Source of the DNA: Pseudomonas syringae KCTC 12500
Lineage (GTDB): Bacteria > Pseudomonadota > Gammaproteobacteria > Pseudomonadales > Pseudomonadaceae
Length of the DNA: 64,000 nt
Assembly (NCBI RefSeq): GCF_000507185.2
Contig: NZ_AYTM02000002.1
Location: 2,836,001 to 2,900,000 of the forward strand
Direction: 5' to 3'
Shown here in pieces: positions 51,106 to 60,410 of the stretch. Below the pieces are notes generated by a model. The model saw only the letters and a program-made list of their open reading frames with translations. It made no database searches and had not been told where the DNA came from. A program made the translations under genes and the position numbers. Positions within the stretch are counted from its first letter, which is position 1. The number at the start of each line of letters is the position of its first letter.

Positions 51106-51557
51106 GCCGGGGCTCCTTCAGCCAGGTAGTCAGCAGTGTTGGGCGGGCAATATACATTGAGTCGGGCAAAAGCCTCGATACCCGGTCCGGTGAGGGTGCA
51201 TTCGAACATGCCCATGCCGTTGTCGTCCTGCAGGGAGCGCACGGCATGGATGTGCAGTTCACTGCCCAGCGGAAAGCGCGTCACGTTGCAGTCGAACTTG
51301 CGACTGCCAAGCAGAAAACCCAGCTTGACCGCTTCGCCCTTGTTGCGCGCCTTGCAACCGGCATAGGCCGCGACGCTCTGCGCCATCAGCTCTATGCCCA
51401 GCCATGCCGGCAGGCTGCCGTCGGCTTGATTGAACAGGCCGTCGGCGCGGACGGTCAGGCGGGTTCGAATCTGTTCTTCGTCAACGCTCAACACCTGATC
51501 GATGAGAATCATGTCGCCGGCATGGGGGATGAGTTCGGCGAGCGGCCACTCGGTCAT
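51102..51557 (-). CDS. APE hotdog-fold dehydratase (ApeP-like)
   Basis: 151 residues, FabA/FabZ-like hotdog fold with H12 in IPHAGDMILID and E56 in GIELMAQSVAAYAGC. In E. coli, ApeP forms a complex with the second dehydratase ApeI; here the ApeI-like domain is fused to the ligase at 60403-62094. Both ends overlap neighbouring genes by four bases. Confidence 0.88.
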   Translation of the reverse strand: MTEWPLAELIPHAGDMILIDQVLSVDEEQIRTRLTVRADGLFNQADGSLPAWLGIELMAQSVAAYAGCKARNKGEAVKLGFLLGSRKFDCNVTRFPLGSELHIHAVRSLQDDNGMGMFECTLTGPGIEAFARLNVYCPPNTADYLAEGAPA

Positions 51558-52750
51558 GGGGCATCTCCGATAATCAGGCTGATGTTGTTGCCACCGAAGG
51601 CAAACGAATTGCTCATCATGTAACGAGCGTTTTCAGGTGTCAGGCGCGAGCCTGCGTGTGTCCATTGCAGCGCAGGCAAGAGCGGATCGGCCTCGCCGTC
51701 CCACAGGTGCGGGGGCAGGGCCTGTTCGGTATTCTGCGGGGCCAGGCTCAGCCAGCAAAACGCCGCCTCCAGCGCGCCCGCCGCGCCCAGGGTGTGGCCG
51801 CTGAGCGGTTTGGTCGACGAGCAGGGCACGCCGCTGGGAAATACGCTCTGCACGGCCAGGCTCTCCATCGCATCGTTGTGCTGCGTGGCGGTGCCGTGCA
51901 GGTTCAGATAACCGATCTGCTCCGCCTCGAGCCGGGCGTTACGCAACGCTTGCAGCATGGCATCACGCGCACCACGTCCGGTGGGTTCGGGGGCCGAGAT
52001 GTGGTGAGCGTCGCAGCTGGCACCCGCGCCCAGCAGGGCAATCGAGTGCCTGCTGTCGGCTTCACGAGTCATCAGGAACAGCGCGGCCGCCTCGCCGATA
52101 TTGATCCCGTTGCGGTTGCTGGAGAACGGGTTGCAGAGTTGCGGCGACATGGCCTCGAGTGCCGAGAACCCCTGCAGAGTCAGCTTACACAGGCTGTCGA
52201 CGCCGCCGCACAGCACGGCATCGCACAGGCCCATGTCCAGCGCCCGACGCGCACTGAGCAACGCTCGCGAGCTGGACGTGCAGGCTGTCGAGATGACGTA
52301 GGCCGGGCCGCTCAATTGCAGCCAGGCGGCGAGAAAATTCGCCGGTGCGCCCAGTTCCTGTTGCCGATAATCGTAATCGTCGGGGAAGGTACGCTCACGC
52401 AGCCAGACGGCCATGCTCTCGCTCGCTTCATCAATGCCCGAAGTACTGGTGCCGATGATCACGCCGATCCGCCCGGCGCCGAAGCGGGTGATGGCCTGGC
52501 TGATGTCCTCCTCGATCTGCAGGGCGGCGGCCAGCAGCATCTGGTTATTGCGGCTGCGATGCAAATGCACGGCAGGCGGAATGGGTGGCAATGCGGATTT
52601 GACTGCACCGACCGGCAACGCGCGTTCCGGCACCCAGCCGCTTTCGAACACCATGCCCGAGCTGTCGCCTGCGAACAGCCTGCGCGACACCTCTTCACGG
52701 CTGTCGCCCAGCGAGCAGATCACGCCCAGCGCGTTGAGATAGGCGGTCAT
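51554..52750 (-). CDS. APE beta-ketoacyl-ACP synthase (ApeO-like)
   Basis: 398-residue ketosynthase with C157 (ISTACTSSSRA), His in LHGTATQHND and His in SGHTLGAAGALEA, so catalytically complete. In E. coli, ApeO pairs with a chain-length-factor-like subunit (ApeC) to extend the polyene; such a partner was not found in this window and may lie past the right edge. Overlaps both neighbours. Confidence 0.9.
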   Translation of the reverse strand: MTAYLNALGVICSLGDSREEVSRRLFAGDSSGMVFESGWVPERALPVGAVKSALPPIPPAVHLHRSRNNQMLLAAALQIEEDISQAITRFGAGRIGVIIGTSTSGIDEASESMAVWLRERTFPDDYDYRQQELGAPANFLAAWLQLSGPAYVISTACTSSSRALLSARRALDMGLCDAVLCGGVDSLCKLTLQGFSALEAMSPQLCNPFSSNRNGINIGEAAALFLMTREADSRHSIALLGAGASCDAHHISAPEPTGRGARDAMLQALRNARLEAEQIGYLNLHGTATQHNDAMESLAVQSVFPSGVPCSSTKPLSGHTLGAAGALEAAFCWLSLAPQNTEQALPPHLWDGEADPLLPALQWTHAGSRLTPENARYMMSNSFAFGGNNISLIIGDAP

Positions 52751-53229
52751 GGCAGGCTCTCGTTGTTCAGCGGTGTGACTTTGTAGCTCAGCCTGTCCTT
52801 GAGGCGGATAGTGAACGCGTTGGCCGACTGGTATTCGACCAGCCAGCGGTCATCCAGGCGACGCTGCATGCCCTGGCGGTAAGCCGTCGGGTAGCGGCCA
52901 TGCATTTCCAGGTCCGGGGTCATGGCGAACATCAGCGCAGCGAACAGCTCGCGGGCTTCCGGATTGGGCGGCAGCAAACCATCGGCCTGCCATTTTCCGT
53001 CGATCAGCAACTGGCGCGCCTGGGGAATGCCCAGCGGGTCCATCATCGACCAGCGCAATCCGCCGTTTTCGCGCTGGATGATCAGCAGCCAGTCCTGATG
53101 CTGATCGGCCTGGCGACGTTCGATGTGCAGTTGCATCGGCAATTGCATGGTCGGTGCGCTGGTCGGCAGCGGGGCTTGTGCCGCACAGCCGCCGAGCAGC
53201 AGGAAGGCTAAAAACAGTAAGCGAATCAT
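52747..53229 (-). CDS. DUF3261 outer-membrane-type lipoprotein of the APE cluster
   Basis: 160 residues with a lipoprotein signal, lipobox L12-G13-G14-C15. A conserved passenger of aryl polyene clusters; with the LolA-like and MMPL genes it probably helps move the finished aryl polyene lipid to the outer membrane. The core (LLIIQRENGGLRWSMMDPLGIPQARQL) resembles LolB-like folds, which is inference. ATGA overlaps at both ends. Confidence 0.82.
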   Translation of the reverse strand: MIRLLFLAFLLLGGCAAQAPLPTSAPTMQLPMQLHIERRQADQHQDWLLIIQRENGGLRWSMMDPLGIPQARQLLIDGKWQADGLLPPNPEARELFAALMFAMTPDLEMHGRYPTAYRQGMQRRLDDRWLVEYQSANAFTIRLKDRLSYKVTPLNNESLP

Positions 53230-53960
53230 GATGCTCCAACTTCCAGGGGTTTGCGGGCCACGACATTGACCAGCGTTTCCTCACGTTGCCCGAACGGCCT
53301 GGGCTTTTGCAGTTTCAAGACTTCGAGCAGCCCGAAGTCCTTGGCGCGGCTCCACCACAGGTAAGGGTACGAAACATTCTGTGCATCGAACTCGAAACCC
53401 TGGTCGCGGATCATCTGCAGATACTGCGCCGCGCTTTTCTGAACGTGCATCGGGTGGCGGAACAGCCAGCGAATCACCCAGGTGTCGATGTACGCTTCGG
53501 TCGACTCGGCAAACAGCAGGTAGCCGCCCGGCTTGAGCACACGATAAAACTCGGCCAGTGCCTGTTCCTGCTCGACCAGATGATGGAAAGTCTGATGGCA
53601 GAACAGCAGATCGACGCTGGCATCGGGTACTTGCAGGGCTGCGCAGTCGCTGCCGATCAGTTCGACCTCTACGCCTCTGGCCCGCGCCTCTTCACGACTC
53701 ATGTCGAGGCTGTGCGGGTCGGCGTCGACACCGATGAGCCTGGACGGCTGAAATACCTTGTTCAACTGCTGAAACGACCGGCCTTGCCCGCACCCGGCGT
53801 CGAGCACTACCGGCGCAACCGGCGGTGGGCTGGCGAACAGGCTGCGCAAGTCGTCTATCGCCACGCGCAGCACGCGGTACTGCCAGATGTTGCTGCGCAG
53901 AAACCACAGGCCGAAGCGGGTTTCCTCAACATAACTGTCACTCAGGAACGGTCGATTCAT
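53226..53960 (-). CDS. APE class I SAM-dependent methyltransferase
   Basis: 244 residues from the ATG at 53960 overlapping the flavoprotein stop (ATGA); a longer reading is not needed. SAM-binding motif I VVLDAGCGQGRSF, then LIGVDADPHSLDMS and LLFCHQTFHHLVEQEQAL. Probably methylates the aryl head or ring hydroxyl; the exact site cannot be told. Tightly embedded in the operon. Confidence 0.85.
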   Translation of the reverse strand: MNRPFLSDSYVEETRFGLWFLRSNIWQYRVLRVAIDDLRSLFASPPPVAPVVLDAGCGQGRSFQQLNKVFQPSRLIGVDADPHSLDMSREEARARGVEVELIGSDCAALQVPDASVDLLFCHQTFHHLVEQEQALAEFYRVLKPGGYLLFAESTEAYIDTWVIRWLFRHPMHVQKSAAQYLQMIRDQGFEFDAQNVSYPYLWWSRAKDFGLLEVLKLQKPRPFGQREETLVNVVARKPLEVGAS

Positions 53961-55204
53961 GGGCCACTGTCCGCGCAGATTTCCGAGAGCGTGCGCAGGC
54001 GGCGCTTGGGCTCGCTGACAAATGGATTGCGTTCGTCCCAGGCATAGCCGGCCAGAATCGAGCTGATCATGCGGCGGATGTCCGGAGCGCTGCCGGGGTA
54101 GAAAATCACGTTCTGGAACGTACCGTCGTACCAGCCCTCGACATAGGCGCGAAAGGTGTCGACGCCACGCTTCAACGGCACCGCGAACTCGCTTTCCCAA
54201 TCCACGTTTTCGCCCTGCAACTGCCGGCTCAGCACGCCAGCCGCCATGCTCGCCGAACGCATGGCGATGGTCACGCCCGAAGAAAACACCGGGTCGAGGA
54301 ATTCCGCCGCATTGCCCAGCAGCGCAAAGCCCTTGCCGTGCAGGGTCTTGACGTTGGCCGAGTAGCCGCCGATGGTTCTCGCTGGCGTATCCCAGACCGC
54401 GTTTTTCAGCACGCTGGCCAGTTGCGGTGTTTCATCGATAAAGGCGCGCAGGCAGGTATCCAGATCCTCGGGCTTGTCCTTGAAGCGTTCGGCCGAGGCG
54501 ACCACGCCTATCGAACAGCGGCCTTCGCTGAACGGAATCGACCAGAACCACACATCGCTGTGCTGCGGATGGATGCTGACGAGAATCTTGCGGCGGTCGA
54601 AGGGCGGGCTTTCGATGCGGTCTTCGATATGGGTGAACACCGCCTGGCGCACAGGGAAACCTGACGGCGCTTCCAGATCCAGCAAGCGCGGCAGCACGCG
54701 GCCATAGCCGCTGGCGTCGAGTACGAAGCTGGCCTGCACGCTGTATTCGCTGCCGTCCTCACGCCTCACACGCAAAACCGGCTGCGGGCCCTCGAAGTCG
54801 GCGCTGACGATCTCTTCCTGGTAGCGGATGTCCACGCCTTGCAGTGCGGCCTGATCGGCGAGCAGTTTGTCGAACTCGCTGCGCTGCACCTGAAAGGTCG
54901 TCGGCTTGCCGTTGCTGAACGTATCGCTGAAGTCGAAATCGCTGTATTGCTCGCCACGCGCGAAGGCTGCGCCATTCTTGGGCTGGAAACCGGCGGCCTG
55001 CACGGCCTCCAGCATCCCGGCTTCTTCGACGAAGTCCAGGCAATGGCAGAGCAGGCTCTCGCCGATGGAGAAGCGCGGAAACAGCTGGCGCTCGATGATC
55101 AGCACGTCATGGCCCTGGCGTTTGAGCAGGGCAGCCGCTATTGAACCGGCCGGGCCGGCACCGATGACGACGACCTGACGAATTTCCCTATCAGTGATGG
55201 GCAC
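53957..55204 (-). CDS. FAD-dependent oxidoreductase (tryptophan-halogenase-like) of the APE cluster
   Basis: 415 residues from the GTG at 55204 (PITDREIRQVVVIGAGPAGS), which has AGGA six bases upstream; an in-frame TTG at 55255 lacks support. N-terminal FAD motif VVIGAGPAGSIAAALLKR and further FAD motif FALLGNAAEFLDPVFSSGV. The sequence resembles the halogenase/geranylgeranyl-reductase flavoprotein group, but the WxWxIP halogenase motif is represented only by VWFWSIPFSEG. It might oxidise or hydroxylate the aryl head group. The substrate is unknown. Confidence 0.82.
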   Translation of the reverse strand: MPITDREIRQVVVIGAGPAGSIAAALLKRQGHDVLIIERQLFPRFSIGESLLCHCLDFVEEAGMLEAVQAAGFQPKNGAAFARGEQYSDFDFSDTFSNGKPTTFQVQRSEFDKLLADQAALQGVDIRYQEEIVSADFEGPQPVLRVRREDGSEYSVQASFVLDASGYGRVLPRLLDLEAPSGFPVRQAVFTHIEDRIESPPFDRRKILVSIHPQHSDVWFWSIPFSEGRCSIGVVASAERFKDKPEDLDTCLRAFIDETPQLASVLKNAVWDTPARTIGGYSANVKTLHGKGFALLGNAAEFLDPVFSSGVTIAMRSASMAAGVLSRQLQGENVDWESEFAVPLKRGVDTFRAYVEGWYDGTFQNVIFYPGSAPDIRRMISSILAGYAWDERNPFVSEPKRRLRTLSEICADSGP

Positions 55205-55258
55205 AGGTATTCCTTTTCGGTTGGGCGGTGGCGGGGAGTGACGACAGCGCTGCAAGAT

Positions 55259-57622
55259 TCATGCGTGTGGCCCTTCAGCATTGGCTGGCGAATGAAGCGC
55301 TTTACGCGGGCTGGCCCAGGGCGCCAGCAGGAAGCTGAACGCCAGCCCCAGGCTGACCGACAGGCCGAAGTTGCTGATCGCCGGGGTGCTGGAAACGGCC
55401 AGCAGGCCGAACGACAGCCAGGTGGTGAGCGCGGCCAGCAGCGTGCCCAGCAGGCTGACCGCCGCGCCGCCTATCTGCTCGCGCATCAGGATGGCGTAAT
55501 CGACGCTGATCGCCGTGACCAGCAACAGGCCGAACAGGCTGAACAGGGTCAGCGGCTGACCGAGCCAGCCCAGGCTGGCGAGGCTGCACAGCGCCGCCAG
55601 CAGGGGCAGGGCGACGATGCGCAATGCACCGCCGAAGCCAAACGGAGCGATCAGCAGCAGGACGATCAGGACGCACGATGCCAGCTTCAATTGCGCTGCG
55701 CTGATCTGCGTGTGGGCAAACACCTCGTTGAGCTCACCCAGGCGGTCGACCAGTTGCACGCCCTCCAGCCCGATGGCCTGCACGCGCAGCAACGCCATGC
55801 TGTTCATGCCACGCAGGCTGACAATGCTGGCGACACCTTGATCGCCGTCGTCATCGCGGGTCGGTCCCAGCCAGAGCGTGCGCCACGGTTCGCTCAGCGG
55901 GCCTTGAAGCGCGTGATCGATATCTTGCGTCGGCAGTGCCTGCAATTGCGCCAGTTCAGCCTTCAAGGCGCTGGCCGGGACGCCAAGTTCTACCAGCGGC
56001 GCCCAGTATTGCGGCAATTTGCCCAGTGCATCGCGGGTGGCCTGTTGTTCGGCAGGCGAATCGAGCAGCTGATTGAGCGCCATGTAGCCTTGCAGCTTGT
56101 CCATGCTGACCAACTGGTCGAGCCGTTGGGTCAATTCGGACTGCCGATCCAGCAACTGCTGCTGGTCCTTGCCGCGCACCAGAAAGAACTGGCTGGTGGG
56201 CTGATAACCGGTGATCCGCGCGATGGCCTGGGCTTCATCGGTCAACGCCTGAGGCGCTGCCACCCATTGGCGGATATCGTTCTTGGTGGTCAGGTGCCAG
56301 AGTCCGCCGCCACAGAAGGCCAACAGCAGCACCAGCAGGATCGGTGTGCTGATGCGCAGCAGCAAGGCGGCGCGGCAATCGAGCATCAATTGCGCCAGTT
56401 TCAGCGGCCACTGGGCAGGGCTGATCTCGACTTTTGCGAGCAGCGCGGGCAGCAGGCACACCGCCGTCAGGTAGGCGCCGATCAAACCGGCCGCCGAGAA
56501 CACCGCAATTTGCGTGAGTGCCGGGAACGGCGTCCAGGCCAGCGCCAGGTAGCCGATGCAACTGGTGATCAGGCTCAGGCTCAGGCCCGGCAGGGTCAGG
56601 CGCAAGGCGGGCCAGCTGCGCCAGGGCTTGAGGCTCCAGCTTTTGGACAGGTAATGCAGCGGGTAATCCACCGCCACCCCGATCAGGCTCGAGCCCAGCA
56701 CCAGCGTCATGACGTGCATGCTGCCGAATAGCGCGACGCAGGCCACCGCGCCGAAGAGCATGCCGACCACCACCGGCACGAATGCCAGCAGCACGCTCCA
56801 GCGGCGGAAGGCGAGCAACAGCAACAACAGGATACCGAGCGTTGCGCCACCGCCGACCCAGGTGATTTCCCGGCTGGCCTGCTTCTGCCCGTCGGCAGCG
56901 TAAAGCAGCCCGCTGGCCGCGAGCAATTGACCACCTGCCTGACTGGCCTGCACCCGCGCTTGCGCCAGCAGGTCGGCAACCTGGCCGGGCAGGTGCATAT
57001 CGAAGGCATCGGTTCGGGTTCGCGAACGCAGCAGTACCCAGCTTTTACCCTCGGCGCTGGCCACCAGCGCACCGCTGGCCAGATCTGCCTCGACCGAGCC
57101 CTGTTTCGGCAGGCCGTTCTGGATACGTCCGGTTAGCCCCAGCCAGTCATCCTGGCCAGGCACCAGGCTGAACCCGGCAAACGGGTCGAACAGCGTCTGT
57201 ACGCGCTGTTCGATAAAAGTTTTCGGGTCGTCGATCAGCAGTGTGCGGTCCGCTGTCGGCAACATGGCGATGCGCCCTTTCAGCAACTGGGTGCGCAACG
57301 CGGGCAGGTCGGCCTGCAGCGACCACTGGACCTTCTCGAACAGGCCAGTCGACTGCCATTGTTCAGCCAGCGTGCGCGCCAGTTCCACGGCCTTCTGCCG
57401 ATCGCTGTGGCCCACCAGCACCAGCATTTCGCGGTTGAGCGGTTCCTGCATGCGCTTTTCGGCGCTTACGACCAGTTCGTCGTTATCGGTGCCCGGCACC
57501 AACTCCATCAGGTTGGCCGACAGCGGCGAGCGGTCGTGCCACTGCCAGCCAGCGAGCGCCAGTACGCCTGCCAGAATCAGCAGGAACAGTCGCGGCAACA
57601 GCCGCTCAGTCTTTGAAGTCAT
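55259..57622 (-). CDS. MMPL/RND-type lipid exporter of the APE cluster
   Basis: 787 residues from the ATG at 57622 (MTSKTERLLPRLFLLIL); an ATG four codons earlier is possible. Twelve predicted transmembrane helices in two blocks (about 240-410 and 620-770) with two large periplasmic loops, as in MMPL exporters. Equivalent of ApeM. Probably extracts the aryl polyene lipid from the inner membrane. Its start overlaps the end of the LolA-like gene by 17 bp. A 54-bp gap separates its stop from the flavoprotein start. Confidence 0.88.
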   Translation of the reverse strand: MTSKTERLLPRLFLLILAGVLALAGWQWHDRSPLSANLMELVPGTDNDELVVSAEKRMQEPLNREMLVLVGHSDRQKAVELARTLAEQWQSTGLFEKVQWSLQADLPALRTQLLKGRIAMLPTADRTLLIDDPKTFIEQRVQTLFDPFAGFSLVPGQDDWLGLTGRIQNGLPKQGSVEADLASGALVASAEGKSWVLLRSRTRTDAFDMHLPGQVADLLAQARVQASQAGGQLLAASGLLYAADGQKQASREITWVGGGATLGILLLLLLAFRRWSVLLAFVPVVVGMLFGAVACVALFGSMHVMTLVLGSSLIGVAVDYPLHYLSKSWSLKPWRSWPALRLTLPGLSLSLITSCIGYLALAWTPFPALTQIAVFSAAGLIGAYLTAVCLLPALLAKVEISPAQWPLKLAQLMLDCRAALLLRISTPILLVLLLAFCGGGLWHLTTKNDIRQWVAAPQALTDEAQAIARITGYQPTSQFFLVRGKDQQQLLDRQSELTQRLDQLVSMDKLQGYMALNQLLDSPAEQQATRDALGKLPQYWAPLVELGVPASALKAELAQLQALPTQDIDHALQGPLSEPWRTLWLGPTRDDDGDQGVASIVSLRGMNSMALLRVQAIGLEGVQLVDRLGELNEVFAHTQISAAQLKLASCVLIVLLLIAPFGFGGALRIVALPLLAALCSLASLGWLGQPLTLFSLFGLLLVTAISVDYAILMREQIGGAAVSLLGTLLAALTTWLSFGLLAVSSTPAISNFGLSVSLGLAFSFLLAPWASPRKALHSPANAEGPHA

Positions 57623-58220
57623 TACGCTGCGCATCGGTCAGGGTCGGAGCGCTGCTACTGTCGATCATTTTCAGGACCGTGCTGTCGCCCTGGGTTTCCA
57701 GCAGCTCGATACGCTGCACCAGTTCGCCGCCGTCGATGTTGATCTGCTTGAACACTTGTTGCAGCAGCATCGAGCGTGGCGTCAGGGTGAGGTGCCAGGC
57801 ATTCGCCTCGCCCTTGAGCTGCAAGTCGAAATCCCGTTGCAGGCCGCTGCTGTCGCCTTGCAGGACCGCCAGGAACAGACGGTTCTGCTCGGCACCGGCG
57901 TTCTTGTTCGGCACCGGCTTCCAGGTGCTGACATTGCCATCGGTTTCACGACGGGCAATACCGTCGGCATTGATGCGGTAATCCTGCTTGAGCGGTGTTT
58001 CCAGCAGCCAGAGCAGCCCGAAATCCCTGGCGAGCACGAAGCGGCCCTTGCTGAGCAGCGGTTGCGGCAAGGCGCGCAGATGTTTTTCCTGGACGAAACG
58101 ACCCTGCACCACCGCAGGTTTGGCCAGCTGGTCGCTCAGTTGTTGCAGGTCGAACGCCTGCGCCAGGGAAGAAAGGCACAGCAGACCCAGCAGGATCAAA
58201 GTACGAAGCGGGCGGTTCAT
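57606..58220 (-). CDS. LolA-like outer-membrane lipid carrier of the APE cluster
   Basis: 204 residues with a signal peptide (MNRPLRTLILLGLLCLSSLAQA). The LolA-type fold is suggested by VVQGRFVQEKHLRALPQPLLSKGRFV and FGLLWLLETPLKQDYRINADG. Likely a periplasmic chaperone for the pigment lipid, working between the MMPL exporter and the outer membrane. ATGA overlap with the thioesterase gene. Confidence 0.87.
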   Translation of the reverse strand: MNRPLRTLILLGLLCLSSLAQAFDLQQLSDQLAKPAVVQGRFVQEKHLRALPQPLLSKGRFVLARDFGLLWLLETPLKQDYRINADGIARRETDGNVSTWKPVPNKNAGAEQNRLFLAVLQGDSSGLQRDFDLQLKGEANAWHLTLTPRSMLLQQVFKQINIDGGELVQRIELLETQGDSTVLKMIDSSSAPTLTDAQRNDFKD

Positions 58221-58666
58221 GGCGAGGCGCTCTCTATTGTGCTCTCAAGGGCATTTTTCACGGCATCGATGAACACCTGCGGCGAGGCCAGTTGCATTTC
58301 CCGGCTCTGGCTGTCGACGGCGACCTGCACAGTGCTGGCGCGGGTCAGGCGCTCACCGGTGTGTGCATCGGTGATCAGGTAATTGATCTTCAGACGGTTC
58401 TCCCACTCCACCAGGCTGGCGCGCACGTTCAGTGTCTGACCGAACACGGCGCTGCGCACATAGCGCAACTGCAGATCGATCACCGGCCAACCATAACCGG
58501 ATTCGAGCATCTGCATGTAGTTATGGCCGATATGATCGAGCAGCGCGCAACGCGCCACTTCTAGGTATTTCACGTAGTGCCCGTGCCAGACGATGTTCAT
58601 CATGTCGACGTCGAAAAACGGCACGACGATTTCAGTGTCGATGTGCAGAAAACCCTTACTGCGCAT
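58217..58666 (-). CDS. Acyl thioesterase of the 4HBT hotdog family (ApeK-like)
   Basis: 149 residues from the ATG at 58666, preceded by a perfect AGGAGG; a longer frame upstream is not used. The 4-hydroxybenzoyl-CoA thioesterase signature region is visible (VVPFFDVDMMNIVWHGHYVKYLEVARCALLDHIG, with the catalytic Asp in FDVD). Probably releases the polyene from the carrier protein. Overlaps the LolA-like gene by four bases. Confidence 0.87.
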   Translation of the reverse strand: MRSKGFLHIDTEIVVPFFDVDMMNIVWHGHYVKYLEVARCALLDHIGHNYMQMLESGYGWPVIDLQLRYVRSAVFGQTLNVRASLVEWENRLKINYLITDAHTGERLTRASTVQVAVDSQSREMQLASPQVFIDAVKNALESTIESASP

Positions 58667-58731
58667 GTAACCTCCTGTGGCGACCTGCGCTGATTTTACA
58701 ACGCAGCACATGATCGCCGAGCGCGATCAGC

Positions 58732-59679
58732 TCATGAGCCCGATTCATCGGCAGACTCCCAGAATGGGTAGAAATTGAACCACTGCTGCGGCGCTTCCAG
58801 GCAATAGTGCCCAAGACGCTCGGCATAACGTGTGGCCCATTGCTCGATGACCTGAGCACGGTCGCTGCGCCGCCATTCGATGGCGTCGGCGAACGGTTCG
58901 AGAATCACCCGATAGCCTTTCGCACCCTTGAGGCAGAAGAACAGGTTGACCGGGCACTTGAGCAGCCCGGCCAGCAGCCAGGGGCCTTGCGGGAAGGTCG
59001 CCGGCTGGCCGAGAAAGTCGACCCGCACATTGCGCCCGCCGTGCAGCGCGACGCGGTCACCGGCGATGGCCAGCCACTCGCCTTCGTCCAGGCGCTGGCT
59101 TAATTGCAGCATGATGGCCGGGTCCAGCTCGCTGACTTGAATCAGGCGCAGATGGGTCGCGCCGGCTTCACCGAGCAGGCGATTGAAACGTTCGGCGTGT
59201 TTGGTGTGCACCAGCACGTTCATGGTGACCTTTTCGCCGAGTTCGGCCAGCGCCCGGCACACTTCGAGGTTGCCCAGGTGCGCACCGACCAGCATCTGTC
59301 CGCGTTGGCCACGCAGGTTCTGGCGCAGCAGGGCCTGGTCGACGATCTCGATCTGATCGATGCCCAGCCTGCCGTTCCACACGTCGAGCTTGTCGAGCAA
59401 GGAATCGGCAAATGCCATGAACTGCCCGAACACCCGGCGCTGGCTGGGCCGCAGTTCGGGCTTACCGCTCCAGTCCGCCAGGTGCTGCTGGTATTGCCAG
59501 ATGCTGTGCCGGGCACGTCGGCCGAAGACAAAGAAGTACAGGACGATGCCATACAGCACCGGGCTGAGCAGGCGCCGACCGAGCACCCGCATGCCCCAGG
59601 CGGTGAGTTTCATGAGCATGAAACTGCCGCGTTCCTGATGACTGGCCCAGTGCTCCTTGGGCGACTTGTCGATGCTCAT
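58732..59679 (-). CDS. HtrB/LpxL-type acyltransferase of the APE cluster
   Basis: 315 residues from the ATG at 59679 (MSIDKSPKEHWASHQERGSF), overlapping the glycosyltransferase stop as ATGA. A membrane-anchored lysophospholipid-type acyltransferase with the HX4E motif H-L-G-N-L-E (LVGAHLGNLEVCRAL). Likely transfers an acyl chain, perhaps the aryl polyene, to a glycerol or sugar acceptor. In E. coli this domain and the glycosyltransferase are joined in ApeJ; here they are two overlapping genes. Confidence 0.86.
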   Translation of the reverse strand: MSIDKSPKEHWASHQERGSFMLMKLTAWGMRVLGRRLLSPVLYGIVLYFFVFGRRARHSIWQYQQHLADWSGKPELRPSQRRVFGQFMAFADSLLDKLDVWNGRLGIDQIEIVDQALLRQNLRGQRGQMLVGAHLGNLEVCRALAELGEKVTMNVLVHTKHAERFNRLLGEAGATHLRLIQVSELDPAIMLQLSQRLDEGEWLAIAGDRVALHGGRNVRVDFLGQPATFPQGPWLLAGLLKCPVNLFFCLKGAKGYRVILEPFADAIEWRRSDRAQVIEQWATRYAERLGHYCLEAPQQWFNFYPFWESADESGS

Positions 59680-60410
59680 GGCCGCCACCGTCGCCACAGG
59701 ATCATTGGCAGACGTAGCAGCATGCCGAAGAACAGTTTGGCGTGCATTTTCGAAATCAGGGCGTTGTCGTGAAACAGGCGGAAATGCGACAGGCCGTCCT
59801 GCGGGTAGTGAACGCGGGTCGGCAGCCAGCGCATCGGCTGACCGCGCCAGGACAGGCGCACGAGGATTTCCGAGTCGAAATCCATACGCCTGCCGATCTG
59901 CACGCTGTCGATCAGCGCCAGGACAGGGGCCAGGGGATACAGGCGAAAGCCGCACATGGAATCGCGAATGTGCAACGACAAGGTGTTGATCCACACCCAG
60001 ACGTGGGTCAGGTAACGCGCATACAGGCGGCCCTTGGGCACGCTCTCGTCGAATTGCGGATAGCCGCAGATCAGCGCATCCGGGTGCTGGCGTGACTGCT
60101 CCAGAAACGCCGGGATATCGCTCAGATCATGCTGGCCATCGGCATCGACCTGCAACGCATGACTGAAACCCAGCCGGATCGCCTCGCGGAAGCCGGCCAT
60201 GACCGCGCCGCCCTTGCCCTGATTGATCGGCAGGCGCAGCAGATAGATAGCCTCACCCTGCGCCAACTGCTGTAACACGGCTTCGCAGGCCGGGCTGCTG
60301 GCATCGTCCACCAGGATGCACGGCAACCCGGCGTTACGCACGGCCTTGACCACGTTGGGCACGGCCCGCTCGTGGTCGAACACCGGAATGATCACGCAAG
60401 GCTTATGCAT
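59676..60410 (-). CDS. Family 2 glycosyltransferase of the APE cluster
   Basis: 244 residues from the ATG at 60410 ([21 protein letters not shown]); earlier in-frame codons lie in the upstream gene. GT-A features CVIIPVFDHE, ILVDDAS and the metal-binding D-A-D in LQVDADGQHDL. Probably attaches the sugar of the glycolipid anchor. Overlaps the ligase/dehydratase gene by eight bases and the acyltransferase gene by four. Confidence 0.87.
   Translation of the reverse strand: MHKPCVIIPVFDHERAVPNVVKAVRNAGLPCILVDDASSPACEAVLQQLAQGEAIYLLRLPINQGKGGAVMAGFREAIRLGFSHALQVDADGQHDLSDIPAFLEQSRQHPDALICGYPQFDESVPKGRLYARYLTHVWVWINTLSLHIRDSMCGFRLYPLAPVLALIDSVQIGRRMDFDSEILVRLSWRGQPMRWLPTRVHYPQDGLSHFRLFHDNALISKMHAKLFFGMLLRLPMILWRRWRP

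Noticed and set aside
55238..56731. 497-codon plus-strand frame opposite the MMPL exporter
   Set aside because: Gln/Ala/Arg-rich shadow of the exporter gene; no domain and no ribosome-binding site.
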